A stretch of DNA of 35,649 nucleotides from an uncultured Actinomyces sp. (lineage in GTDB: Bacteria; Actinomycetota; Actinomycetes; Actinomycetales; Actinomycetaceae), in NCBI GenBank assembly GCA_902373545.1, contig CABKMZ010000015.1, positions 1 to 35,649 on the forward strand. The letters run 5' to 3'. Position numbers and translations under genes: made by a program. Under the pieces are notes generated by a model. The model made no database searches and was not told the DNA's origin. It worked only from the letters and a program-made list of their open reading frames with translations. Below are positions 14,815 through 22,748 of this stretch, piece after piece. Position 1 is the first letter of the stretch. Each line of letters opens with the position of its first letter.

Positions 14815-15864
14815 TCAGGCGCGAGGCGCCGCGATCAGTGTGCCGATGGTGGCGTATGGCGTAACCATCGTATCGGCTGCAACGCAGCCCTGACCGATCC
14901 ACGCGGTGGGAACCACAGCTCGGTCCCCGATTTCCGCATCAATCAGTGTGGCGTTAGGACCGATTTCACAGTTACCCCCAACGCTTGTGGTACCCCTCAG
15001 GCAGGTGCCGGGGTAGATCGTGGTGTCCGCACCGACCTTCACGTCGACATCGACCCAGGTGGAGGCCGGATCGACGATCGTGACGCCGGAGCGCATGAGC
15101 GCCTCGCAGATGCGCTTGTTGAGCTCGGCACCCAGCTCGGCGAGTTGGACACGGTCGTTCGCGCCCGCGCTCTGCCAGTGGTCGGTGAGCTCGAGGGCGC
15201 CAGCGGTGCGCCCGGCGGGCGCGGCGGCGGCCAGCACGTCGGTCAGGTAGACCTCGCCCTGGTCATTGTCAGTCCCCAGGGAGGCCAGGGACTCGCGCAG
15301 GAACTGGGCGTCGAACGCGTAGATGCCCGCGTTGATCTCGTTGATGGCGGCCTGCTCGGGCGTCGCGTCGCGCTGCTCGACGATCGCGATGACCGTGCCC
15401 GATGCGTCACGGATGATGCGTCCGTAGCCGGTGGGATCCTCAACGCGCGAGGTCAAGACGGTGACAGCATGACCCGCTTCCTCGTGAGTGGCGACCAGCT
15501 GGGCCAGGGTATCCGTGGACAAGAGAGGCACATCGCCGTACGTGACGACGATAGTGCCGGGCGCGGGCGCGACGGCGTCGTCCAGGGCCGCGAGGCCACA
15601 CTGGACAGCTCGTCCGGTGCCGGGAATCTCGTCCTGGTCGGCGATGATGGCGGTCGGACTGACGCGCGCGATCTCGGCGGCGACCACCTCGCGCTGGTAA
15701 CGCACGACCGCAACCAGATGCTCGGGGTCGAGGCCGTGAGCCGCGCGCAGAGCGTGTCCGATCATGGACAGGCCAGCGAGGGGATGCACGACCTTCGGGA
15801 GGGCGGATTTCATGCGCGTTCCCTGACCGGCGGCCAGGACGATGACGGCGGCGGGGCGAGACAT
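14815..15864 (-). CDS. glmU: GlmU-type N-acetylglucosamine-1-phosphate uridylyltransferase, lacking the acetyltransferase part
   Basis: 349-residue enzyme that should join UTP and GlcNAc-1-phosphate to UDP-GlcNAc for peptidoglycan. The pyrophosphorylase domain is complete: LAAGQGTRMKSALPKVVHPL (10-29), PGTGRAVQCG, TYGDVPLL (108-115), NEINAGIYAFD and the DQGEVYLTDV stretch. A left-handed beta-helix begins at about 245 (STWVDVDVKVGADTTIYPGT) but stops after a few hexapeptide turns. Usual GlmU is about 450-490 residues. The missing part holds the acetyltransferase active site (catalytic His and CoA-binding loop). There is no remnant downstream, since prs starts 24 nt later. GAGGAGG fixes the ATG at 15864. 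If real, another acetyltransferase must make GlcNAc-1-P. Confidence 0.85.
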   Translation of the reverse strand: MSRPAAVIVLAAGQGTRMKSALPKVVHPLAGLSMIGHALRAAHGLDPEHLVAVVRYQREVVAAEIARVSPTAIIADQDEIPGTGRAVQCGLAALDDAVAPAPGTIVVTYGDVPLLSTDTLAQLVATHEEAGHAVTVLTSRVEDPTGYGRIIRDASGTVIAIVEQRDATPEQAAINEINAGIYAFDAQFLRESLASLGTDNDQGEVYLTDVLAAAAPAGRTAGALELTDHWQSAGANDRVQLAELGAELNKRICEALMRSGVTIVDPASTWVDVDVKVGADTTIYPGTCLRGTTSVGGNCEIGPNATLIDAEIGDRAVVPTAWIGQGCVAADTMVTPYATIGTLIAAPRA

Positions 15865-15906
15865 ATTCCTCCTCAAAGGGTTAACGGACCCCAACGGGTC
15901 CGATCG

Positions 15907-15977
15907 CTCCGCCCCTAGGATTCGAACCTAGACTAAAGGCACCAAAAACCTCTGTGCTGCCGTTACACCAAGGCGGA
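15907..15977 (-). tRNA. tRNA-Gln (anticodon TTG)
   Basis: 71-nt cloverleaf. The acceptor TCCGCCT pairs with GGGCGGA (one G-T), with discriminator G. The D stem is GTGT/GCAC. The anticodon stem GAGGT/GCCTT encloses loop TTTTGGT with anticodon TTG at 34-36. The T arm is CTAGG-TTCGAAT-CCTAG. CCA is not encoded. It lies 42 nt upstream of glmU in the same direction, the same place tRNA-Gln has beside mycobacterial glmU (from memory). Confidence 0.93.
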
Positions 15978-16057
15978 ATGCGTCCACGGTGATAATACCC
16001 GGACCACTCCCACGCTTTCAAACGCGCCACTCCCCCGCGCGCGGAACGCCCACCCCG

Positions 16058-16070
16058 CCCCGGCCTCGTC
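16058..16070 (-). repeat. Exact GACGAGGCCGGGG (reverse), in the TetR promoter
   Basis: Reads CCCCGGCCTCGTC towards the TetR gene and ends 6 nt before its -10 box, so it covers most of the -35/-10 spacer. Confidence 0.75.
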
Positions 16071-16076
16071 CCGTGT

Positions 16077-16082
16077 GATACT
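16077..16082 (+). promoter_or_regulatory. -10 box for the TetR gene
   Basis: GATACT ends 6 nt before the ATG at 16089, with GGAGG inside the gap. Probable leaderless or near-leaderless start. Confidence 0.45.
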
Positions 16083-16088
16083 GGAGGC

Positions 16089-16721
16089 ATGGCTGAGAAG
16101 AGGACACGGATGAGCGGCTTCGCACGCCGCGAGCAGCTGGTTGCCGTGGGGCGCTCCCTGTTCGCCGAAAAGGGGTTCGGTGCAACCAGCGTCGAGGAGA
16201 TCGCCGCCCGAGCGAAAGTCTCCAAGCCCGTCATCTACGAGCACTTCGGCGGCAAGGAAGGTCTGTATGCCGTCATTGTCGACCGTGAGGTTCAGGCCCT
16301 GATCGCCTCCCTCCAGTCCTCCCTGGAGTCCTCCGAGCGTCCGCGCCTGATCCTGGAGAACGCGACCCTGGGTCTGCTGGACTACATCGAGCGCAACACG
16401 GACGGATTCCGCGTGCTCGTGCGCGACGCACCCTCGGATCGCACCGCAGGTTCTTTCTCCTCCGTGATGGGTGACGTGGCCGTCAGCGTCGAGCACATCA
16501 TCGCCGAGCAGTTCAAGCGCTCCGATTTCGACGCCACCTGGTCTCCCCTGTACGCCCAGATGCTCGTCGGCCTCATCGCACAGGTCGGCCAGTGGTGGCT
16601 GGACGATCGGCGCATGAAGAAGGACGAGGTCGCCGCCCACGTCGTCAACCTCATTTGGAACGGCCAGCGCGGCCTGAGCCCGCGCCCCACGTTGCGGGTG
16701 CGCGCGGGCGAGGAGCACTGA
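16089..16721 (+). CDS. TetR/AcrR family transcriptional regulator
   Basis: 210-residue one-component repressor. The N-terminal helix-turn-helix spans about 15-60 (ARREQLVAVGRSLFAEKGF, TSVEEIAARAKVSKPVIYEHFGGKEGLY). The remaining ~150 residues are the all-helical ligand/dimer domain, with no ligand predictable. It sits head-to-head with tRNA-Gln/glmU, matching the TetR gene Rv1019 beside glmU in M. tuberculosis (from memory), so it may be an ancestral neighbour. No target operator is evident. A convergent terminator follows. Confidence 0.93.
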   Translation: MAEKRTRMSGFARREQLVAVGRSLFAEKGFGATSVEEIAARAKVSKPVIYEHFGGKEGLYAVIVDREVQALIASLQSSLESSERPRLILENATLGLLDYIERNTDGFRVLVRDAPSDRTAGSFSSVMGDVAVSVEHIIAEQFKRSDFDATWSPLYAQMLVGLIAQVGQWWLDDRRMKKDEVAAHVVNLIWNGQRGLSPRPTLRVRAGEEH

Positions 16722-16810
16722 CCTCCGATCCGCTCGGGGACGGGAGCGCGGGGCAGGCCCACTCTGGCGCATAGCTCGAGGCCCGCTCCCCCATCTGCGC
16801 CGAACATACG

Positions 16811-16846
16811 ACGAGGCCGTGGCAGGTATTCCCGCCACGGCCTCGT
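16811..16846. terminator. Bidirectional terminator of TetR and DUF1540 genes, carrying the dispersed core
   Basis: ACGAGGCCGTGGC (16811-16823) pairs perfectly with GCCACGGCCTCGT (16834-16846) around a 10-nt loop. The left arm, with the preceding G, is an exact GACGAGGCC core; the right arm has one change in the final base. Confidence 0.85.
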
Positions 16847-16861
16847 TCGCGTGTGGTGCGC

Positions 16862-17137
16862 TCAGCGCGCCTCGTAGGAGAGGCAGTCCGCGGTGCCCGC
16901 GCCGACCGAGATGGAGGCGGCGGTGCACTCGAGGGCGTTGTTGTGGGTGCAGTCGGCCTTCTGGCAGGCGCCGACGAAGGTCTCGGCCTTGGCGAGGCCG
17001 CCCTTGACGGTCAGCGGGATGAAGGTCGTGCAGGAGGAGGAGTAGCCGACGGTGATCGCGGCGGCTCCGCAGTTCTTCTCCTTGTTGTAGGAGCAGTCGA
17101 GAACGGAGCAGTCGAGGATGCGGGGCATATCTGCCAT
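16862..17137 (-). CDS. DUF1540 cysteine-rich small protein (two repeats)
   Basis: 91-residue protein made of two tandem cysteine motifs. The first (9-37) has Cys at CSVLDC, then NCG, then SCTTF. The second (57-87) has CQKADC, then LEC, then DCLSY. The spacing C-x4-C-x7-8-C-x11-13-C is the DUF1540 pattern, thought to bind metal, probably zinc. Function is unknown. ATG 17137 is chosen because it follows AAAGGACACTCC and the motifs begin at once. The upstream 350 bp is AT-rich for this genome and probably holds the promoter. It is isolated between a convergent terminator and the glucanase terminator, so it is a single-gene unit. Confidence 0.88.
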   Translation of the reverse strand: MADMPRILDCSVLDCSYNKEKNCGAAAITVGYSSSCTTFIPLTVKGGLAKAETFVGACQKADCTHNNALECTAASISVGAGTADCLSYEAR

Positions 17138-17422
17138 TGGAGTGTCCTTTTCAACGTGGCCCCGAGGGGCTTCAATGTGGCCGGTCGCGACCGGGTTGGC
17201 CGCGCTGTTGACTCCAGTGATACGCCTTTTCGCAACATGTGCAAAAGAAAGGGTTTTTCGTTGCAACTCCAAGGTTTGCAGCTCCTCTTCCGAGGCTCAT
17301 TTACGAACTTTTGACATCACTAATTACGTAAATAAAACCTTCATTTCTTTTGCGTAATTCGGGTAGGTGAGCCTGTGCTGGGCCGGTGTGGCAACCCTTG
17401 CCTGACCCACACAAAGACGCCG
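17138..17422. other. AT-rich noncoding spacer upstream of the DUF1540 gene
   Basis: No gene seen. The part from 17215 to 17370 is far richer in A/T than its surroundings. It holds a palindrome TTACGTAA (17324-17331), a near-palindrome GCAACATGTGC, and on the + strand TTGACA (17311-17316) followed 16 nt later by TAAAAC. That + strand promoter-like pair faces no + gene; a small RNA or a chance match is possible. Confidence 0.4.
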
Positions 17423-17458
17423 AAGCGCCCGCGCCACCGAGGAGCAGCGCGGGCGCTT
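17423..17458 (-). terminator. Terminator of the GH87-like gene
   Basis: AAGCGCCCGCGC (17423-17434) pairs exactly with GCGCGGGCGCTT (17447-17458), a 12-bp stem with a 12-nt loop, 30 nt after the stop. Confidence 0.82.
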
Positions 17459-17487
17459 GTGGACCAGAGCAGTCAGTCAGGAAGCGA

Positions 17488-19485
17488 TCACTTCACGGAC
17501 CAGAAGCGAATCACGATCGTCGTGCCGTCATCTGCGGGCTGCGAGCGCTCCAGATCGGCGACATAGTCGTAGGATCCAGAGAAGTCGGTCGACGTCGGCA
17601 GATACTGGGGCAGGTCAGCGAGGGTCACGTTGTAGACGCGCTTACCACCCTCGACGGAGTACTCCATGTCGGGCGTAATGGCCACGCCGTCCGCCTTGGA
17701 GACCCAGTAGCGGTTGATCGTGCCGTGAGCGCCGCGCTCGTCGCGCTGGTACCAGTAGAGGCTGTAGTTCTCCGTCTCGGGAACGGTGCGCACGACCTGA
17801 TCCCCCACCAGCACATGGTTGACGATTGTCGCCTGCGCAGTGTCCATGGCCTCGTCGTCGCGCTTATTGTCGCGCAGCGTGATGCCACGAGCGGACAGAG
17901 CATCCTGACCCAGGCCGAAGTCCGCGCGAATCTCCTCGGCGTAGGGGCGCACGATGAGATTGTCCGAGACGGTGACGTTACGAATGTCGCCCTTCGCTTC
18001 CTGGAAGTCGATCGCGCCGCGCGTGTTTCCGTAGAAGTCATCCGTGGTGCCCGAGCGCACGAGCTTGTTGTGCGAGATCGAGATGCCGCCGTCCGTGTTG
18101 AGGTCGAAGTTGTGACCGTCGAACACAGTGTTCAGGCGAATACCCGCACCGGAGAAGTTATTGACGATGAGGTTGTCCTTGATGACGTGGGACTTGCCAC
18201 CGAAGAGCCCGATGGCGGAGGCTCGCCAGCCCAGTTCGACAGTGTTGCCCACGAAGGAGTTGCGCTCGGCGATGCGCGCCTGGCTGTTGGTGGACGTGTC
18301 GATGCTCGACCACGAGGCCAGACCATCGTCACCATTGCCGCGCACCGAGGAGTTACGAACCGTGGAGTTCGCAGTGCCCTGCGCGAAGTTGACGCCATCC
18401 GCGAAGTTGTTGCGAATACGCGCGTTTTCAATGACCATGCCGTCGGTGTAGGTCATCTGGCTGGCATCCACGTAGTCGCCCATCCAGAAGCCGCACTCGA
18501 AGTGCTCGACCCACACGTTGGCGACGCGGGTGTTCGCACCGGCCGAGCCAGCAAAGCCCTTGTACTGCGCCTTTTCGCCGAAGCGAGACGTCAGGTTCGA
18601 AGACATGTAGAAGTCGGTCATGGTCACGCCGCCCACACCGCGGTTGAAGACGAAACCACCGCCGCCAGCCTGGTCGGAGGTGAAGCGCACGTTGGTGTGC
18701 CACATGCCCGCGCCCTGGATCGTCAGTCCGGAGTGGTCCAGGCCGATCTTGCGGCCAAACTCCCACGTACCCGCGGGAATGTAGACGGTCTTGGAGGTGG
18801 CCGCAGCCTGGTTCATGGCCCAGATAAGCGCATCGGAGTCGTCGACGCCGTCGCCGGGCTTGGCTCCCTGGTAGTCGGCCACGCTCACGGCGCCTTCGGG
18901 ACGCTCGATGGCGGGCGCGGCCTGCTCGAGCTCGACGAAGTCGATGCCGTAGGCGTTCTGATCGTCGCCAACCTTGACGATCTGAATATGATCATCCTTC
19001 TGGATCTGGCGGCCCAGGAGTGTGTGCACCTCATCGAAACGGAAGCGCGCCTTCGTGCCTTCTCCTGGCTCGTCGTACACGTGGTCGCCGCCGACGTACT
19101 GCCAGGCGGTCTCGGAGGAGAGGTCGAGGGTCGCGACGGTCTCGTTGTTGACGCGCACGTCAACACGACCGGAGGTGTGATCGGGCAGGGTGAAGCGCAG
19201 GTCGAGGGCGTTGGCTGCGGTCGTCGCGACGAAGTCCAGGGAGGCATCCTTGCTCGTGAGTGCCACATAGGACTGTCCCGAGGCCTCAATGGCCGTCGAT
19301 TCTAGGTCGTCGGAGCGCTCAAGCGTCGTCCCGTCGGAACGGCTCGCCTCCTCGGCCTCGTATCGCATGTAGGGGACGGTCGCGCCGTACTGTCCGTCGG
19401 CCGCGACCGCACTGGGAATCAGTGCGGGCACCAGCGCGATGACGCCGAGCAGGCCCACTCCGGCGATAAATGGTCCGCGTTTCAT
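17488..19485 (-). CDS. Secreted CBM35-like plus GH87-like alpha-1,3-glucanase (mutanase) candidate
   Basis: 665-residue exported protein. A signal peptide ends near SAVA-ADG (residue ~28). Residues ~35-195 resemble a CBM6/35 beta-sandwich opening with YMRYEAEEA and closing with YGIDFVELEQA. From ~200 a right-handed beta-helix starts with the pectate-lyase-3 type entry (VSVADYQGAKPGDGVDDSDALI, VYIPAGTWEF). Three aspartates, D363 in FADGVNF and D386-D387 in GNGDDGLASW, have the 23-then-1 spacing I recall for the catalytic triad of characterised GH87 alpha-1,3-glucanases. I infer cleavage of mutan in dental plaque; mycodextranase activity is the alternative. No sortase signal is visible, so it should be free or bound through the sandwich domain. 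It stands alone with its own promoter and terminator. Confidence 0.8.
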   Translation of the reverse strand: MKRGPFIAGVGLLGVIALVPALIPSAVAADGQYGATVPYMRYEAEEASRSDGTTLERSDDLESTAIEASGQSYVALTSKDASLDFVATTAANALDLRFTLPDHTSGRVDVRVNNETVATLDLSSETAWQYVGGDHVYDEPGEGTKARFRFDEVHTLLGRQIQKDDHIQIVKVGDDQNAYGIDFVELEQAAPAIERPEGAVSVADYQGAKPGDGVDDSDALIWAMNQAAATSKTVYIPAGTWEFGRKIGLDHSGLTIQGAGMWHTNVRFTSDQAGGGGFVFNRGVGGVTMTDFYMSSNLTSRFGEKAQYKGFAGSAGANTRVANVWVEHFECGFWMGDYVDASQMTYTDGMVIENARIRNNFADGVNFAQGTANSTVRNSSVRGNGDDGLASWSSIDTSTNSQARIAERNSFVGNTVELGWRASAIGLFGGKSHVIKDNLIVNNFSGAGIRLNTVFDGHNFDLNTDGGISISHNKLVRSGTTDDFYGNTRGAIDFQEAKGDIRNVTVSDNLIVRPYAEEIRADFGLGQDALSARGITLRDNKRDDEAMDTAQATIVNHVLVGDQVVRTVPETENYSLYWYQRDERGAHGTINRYWVSKADGVAITPDMEYSVEGGKRVYNVTLADLPQYLPTSTDFSGSYDYVADLERSQPADDGTTIVIRFWSVK

Positions 19486-19523
19486 GTAACTCTCAAACCT
19501 CTCTTCATGCCCTGAAGCGCGCT

Positions 19524-19538
19524 CGAAGCGCCGCTTCG
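19524..19538. promoter_or_regulatory. Palindromic operator candidate upstream of the GH87-like gene
   Basis: CGAAGCG-C-CGCTTCG is a perfect 7-bp inverted repeat about the central base, about 39 bp before the ATG and downstream of the predicted transcription start. A third GAAGCG copy lies at 19514. Size and symmetry suit a LacI-type sugar repressor, but no such gene is in the window. Confidence 0.5.
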
Positions 19539-19572
19539 CTCCTAGGTTTCACTTGTTGGAAGGAACCCGGGC

Positions 19573-19601
19573 ACATAGTAGCGGAATCTGACCACTATCA
19601 A
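19573..19601 (-). promoter_or_regulatory. Promoter of the GH87-like gene
   Basis: On the - strand TTGATA (19601-19596) and CTATGT (19578-19573) are separated by 17 nt. Transcription should begin near 19566, leaving an ~80-nt leader that contains the operator-like palindrome. Confidence 0.5.
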
Positions 19602-19791
19602 AGAGTTGCTCAGAAACTTTCCCAGTCTAGAACCGCGTAATAATGCGAATAAGCCACAGGCCAATATTTGCACTGTAAACATAATTATGAGATTCCAACG
19701 CGATCACAGGGATTGCGAATCAGGCAACGAGGTCTGGGCTACAGCTGCGCGAGAGGTGCTCGCACCCGTCAGCCACCACTCACAGATCCGC
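19602..19791. other. Noncoding AT-richer spacer
   Basis: No gene is visible between the GH87 promoter and the ABC-F stop. The only structure is a weak hairpin GCGAG/CTCGC at 19749-19763, which might help end ABC-F transcription. Confidence 0.35.
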
Positions 19792-21726
19792 TCACTCGAG
19801 CAAATCGGCGGCCTCGAGCCAAGCCTCCTCCAGCTCGTCCATCTCGGACAGGACGTCCTGGTGGGCCGCCGAGACCTTCGTCAGCTCGGACACCGCCGAG
19901 GGGTCCGTCGCCACCTTGATCGACAGCTTCTCCAGCTTCGACTCCAGGGACGAGGCCTCGGCGCGCAGGCGCTCCAGCTTGCGTTCGATGCGGGCCACTT
20001 CCTTCTTGGCCGCGCGCCGCGCCGCAGCATCGCTCACGCCGCCGCGAGCGCTCCCCTGCCCCGCGCTCTCCCCGCCCGAGGCGGCGTCCGCGGGCTGCGC
20101 GGCGGAGCGGGAGGCGGAGCCGGCCTCGTCGGCGCGAGTGGACGAACCAAACGCCCCGAAGTCGCCGGAAGCGCGCATCTGCAGGTACTGCTCGACGCCG
20201 CCTGGCAGCGCGCGCACCTGGCCGTCGCCGAGGAGGGCGACCTGGTGGTCGGTGACGCGCTCGAGGAGGTAACGGTCGTGGGAGACGACGACGAGGGTGC
20301 CCGGGAAGGTGTCGAGCAGGTCCTCCATCGAGGCCAGGGTGTCGGTGTCGAGGTCGTTCGTGGGCTCGTCGAGGAGCAGCACGTTCGGCTGGCTCATGAG
20401 CAGGCGCATGAGTTGGAGGCGTCGGCGCTCGCCACCCGAGATCTCGCTGATGCGCGTGTAAGCGCGGGCGCGCGTGAATCCCATGCGCTCGGTCATCTGG
20501 GAGGCGCTGACCTCCTTGCCGTCCACGACGACTGTCTGGGCGACGTCGGCGACGGCCTCGACGACGCGCATATCAGCCAGGGCGTCGAGCTCGTGCGTGT
20601 CCTGGGAGAGGGTGGCGACCTGGACGGTCTTGCCGCGCTTGACGCGCCCCGAGGTGGGCTCGAGGTCGCCGCGCAGCAGGTTCAGAATCGTCGTCTTGCC
20701 GGCGCCGTTGACGCCGACGATGCCGACGCGCTCGGCGGGGGCCAGGCGCCACGTGACGCCCTCGAGGATGCTCAGGCGCGAGCCGTCGGGGCGCGTGAAG
20801 GACACGGAGACGTCCTCGAGGTCAATGACGTCCTTGCCCAGGCGCGCGGTCGCCATCTTCACCAGCTCGACGGTGTCGCGCGGGGGCGGCACATCGGCGA
20901 TGAGGGCCTCGGCGGCGGCGATGTGGAACTTGGGCTTCGAGGTGCGGGCGGGTGCCCCGCGGCGCAGCCACGCGAGCTCCTTGGTCAGCAGGTTCGCGCG
21001 CTTGGCGGCGGCCACGTCCGCCTGGCGCACGCGCTCGGCGCGCGCCAGCGTGTAGGCGGCGTAAGAGCCGTCGTAGATTTCGACGTGCCCTGCGATCTGC
21101 GGCCGGTCGCCGCCCGGGTCGACGCCGGGGACGACCTCCCAGATGTGCTCGCACACGGCGTCGAGGAACCAGCGGTCGTGGGTGACGGCCAGGAGCGCGC
21201 CCGACGCGCCGGGGCGGGCAAAGCGGGCGTTCAGGTGCGCGGCCAGCCACGCCACGCCCTCGACATCGAGGTGGTTGGTGGGCTCGTCCAGGCACACGAT
21301 GTCGGCGGCGGCCGCGAGGACGCGGGCGAGCGCGACGCGGCGGCGTTGTCCGCCCGACAGGGTACCGACGAGAGCGGCGGGGTTGATGTCGGCGAGGAGC
21401 CCGGCGTGAATGTCTCGCACGGCGGGGTCGGATGCCCACTCGTACTCCTCCATGCCGGGGTGAACTGCCTGGATAACGGTGTCCTCGGGGTCAAGCGTGT
21501 CCGCCTGGGTGAGGACGGCGACGCGCACGCCGTCGCGGCGGGTCACCACTCCCCCGTCGGGTTCCTGCGTGCCGGCGACGATGCGCAGGAGCGTGGACTT
21601 TCCGGCGCCGTTGGGTCCGAGGATGCCGACGCGGCTGCCGTCGTCGAGGCCGACCGTGACCCCTTCGAGGAGCTGACGCGACCCGGCGAGGGCACCGACG
21701 TTCTGTGTTCCGAGCAGGTGCGCCAT
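19792..21726 (-). CDS. ABC-F family ATPase (Uup-like, C-terminal coiled coil)
   Basis: 644-residue soluble protein with two ABC cassettes and no membrane domain, expected to act on the ribosome. The first cassette has Walker A GPNGAGKST (37-45), signature LSGGQRRRVALARVL and LDEPTNHLDVEG. The second has GVNGAGKTT at about 336-344, ISGGERRRLQLMRLL and LLLDEPTNDLDTD. The last ~80 residues (KKEVARIERKLERLRAEASS onward) form a coiled-coil hairpin as in Uup. The linker before it (about 535-565) is low-complexity and contains an Asp-Glu-Ala-Gly from a GACGAGGCC core at 20122. The ATG overlaps the ispE stop (TGATG), so it is coupled to ispE. Antibiotic protection cannot be distinguished from housekeeping ribosome rescue. 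Confidence 0.9.
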   Translation of the reverse strand: MAHLLGTQNVGALAGSRQLLEGVTVGLDDGSRVGILGPNGAGKSTLLRIVAGTQEPDGGVVTRRDGVRVAVLTQADTLDPEDTVIQAVHPGMEEYEWASDPAVRDIHAGLLADINPAALVGTLSGGQRRRVALARVLAAAADIVCLDEPTNHLDVEGVAWLAAHLNARFARPGASGALLAVTHDRWFLDAVCEHIWEVVPGVDPGGDRPQIAGHVEIYDGSYAAYTLARAERVRQADVAAAKRANLLTKELAWLRRGAPARTSKPKFHIAAAEALIADVPPPRDTVELVKMATARLGKDVIDLEDVSVSFTRPDGSRLSILEGVTWRLAPAERVGIVGVNGAGKTTILNLLRGDLEPTSGRVKRGKTVQVATLSQDTHELDALADMRVVEAVADVAQTVVVDGKEVSASQMTERMGFTRARAYTRISEISGGERRRLQLMRLLMSQPNVLLLDEPTNDLDTDTLASMEDLLDTFPGTLVVVSHDRYLLERVTDHQVALLGDGQVRALPGGVEQYLQMRASGDFGAFGSSTRADEAGSASRSAAQPADAASGGESAGQGSARGGVSDAAARRAAKKEVARIERKLERLRAEASSLESKLEKLSIKVATDPSAVSELTKVSAAHQDVLSEMDELEEAWLEAADLLE

Positions 21727-22709
21727 CAGATGGCCTCCGTCGATTCGATGCGGGCGCCGCACGCGGGCCCGTGGGTGGGGATTGCGCGCGCGACCGTTGG
21801 CGCGTCGCTCAGGGTGGCCGCGAGCGTGCGGGCGTGCTCGGCGTCGCGCGCGAGGGCCGCGACGGTCGGGCCGGACCCGGACAGCGTGACGGCCAGGGCT
21901 CCCGCTTCCTTGGCGGATGCAATCGTGTCGGCCAGCTCAGGGCGCAGGCGCAGGGCGGGCGCTTGCAGGTCATTGACGAGGCAGTGGCTCAGCTCCTCGG
22001 GTTCCCCGCACAGGGCGGCGACCTCCTCGGGCGTGGGTTCGGCCAGGGCGGGGGCTCCTGCCGCGTCAACTCGGTCAAACTCGCGGAACACTGACGGGGT
22101 GGACAGGCCCTCGTGGGCGAGCAGCATGACCCAGTGGTGCTGGTACTCCGCCCCGGCCTCGTCCCCCTCGCGCAGGACGCTCATGTGGTCCCCGCGCCCG
22201 GTGCCCAACGCGATGCCGCCCGCCAGGCAGGCGGGCACGTCGGCGCCGAGCGAGCGACCGATGGCGTGCAGCTGCTCGTCTCCCAGGCCCAGCTCCCACA
22301 GCTCGTTGCACGCCACCAGGGCGGCCGCCGCGTCTGCGGATCCGCCGGCCATGCCGCCGGCGACGGGGACGCGCTTGTCGACGCGAATGCTCAGGCCCGC
22401 TGCGGTCGAGGCCCAGGGGCCCGCGGCGGCGAGGCGCTGGAGGACGCGCGCGGCGCGCACGGCCAGGTGGGTGGCCGGGTCCACGTCCGCCATGGCGCGG
22501 GTCGTGGCCTCGTCGACGCTGCCGTCGGGCAGGTAGGCGATCGTCTCGACGCGCACGCCGGGCGTCTTGGAGGTGCGCACGGTGACGGTCTCGCGCAGGT
22601 TGAGGGCCTCGAAGACCGTGACGAGGGGGTGGTAGCCGTCGGGCGTAGGCGCGCCGACGCGCAGGGTCAGGTTGACTTTTCCGGGCGCACTGGCGCGCAC
22701 TTCACGCAT
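21726..22709 (-). CDS. ispE: 4-diphosphocytidyl-2-C-methyl-D-erythritol kinase
   Basis: 327-residue GHMP kinase of the MEP isoprenoid pathway that phosphorylates CDP-methylerythritol. The N-terminus APGKVNLTLRVGAPTPDGYH is the substrate motif. The ATP-binding glycine loop is PVAGGMAGGSADAAAAL (about 112-128), and SGSGPTVAALA is the third GHMP motif. Exact GACGAGGCCGGGG at 22151-22163 encodes Asp-Glu-Ala-Gly in LREGDEAGAEYQHHW, a loop position where relatives vary. A second core is at 22506. The gene follows ksgA by 39 bp, the conserved actinobacterial ksgA-ispE order. Confidence 0.94.
   Translation of the reverse strand: MREVRASAPGKVNLTLRVGAPTPDGYHPLVTVFEALNLRETVTVRTSKTPGVRVETIAYLPDGSVDEATTRAMADVDPATHLAVRAARVLQRLAAAGPWASTAAGLSIRVDKRVPVAGGMAGGSADAAAALVACNELWELGLGDEQLHAIGRSLGADVPACLAGGIALGTGRGDHMSVLREGDEAGAEYQHHWVMLLAHEGLSTPSVFREFDRVDAAGAPALAEPTPEEVAALCGEPEELSHCLVNDLQAPALRLRPELADTIASAKEAGALAVTLSGSGPTVAALARDAEHARTLAATLSDAPTVARAIPTHGPACGARIESTEAI
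22151..22163 (-). repeat. Exact GACGAGGCCGGGG, in ispE
   Basis: Sense with ispE, Asp-Glu-Ala-Gly frame. Confidence 0.7.
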
Positions 22710-22748
22710 GGCGTTCCTTCTTCCTGCCGATTGTCTGACCGGTGGCCG

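Noticed and set aside
17360..17380. IdeR/DtxR iron box near TAGGTGAGCCT
   Set aside because: Only about 11 of 19 positions fit the consensus, the right half lacks the dyad, and it is 220 bp from the nearest start.
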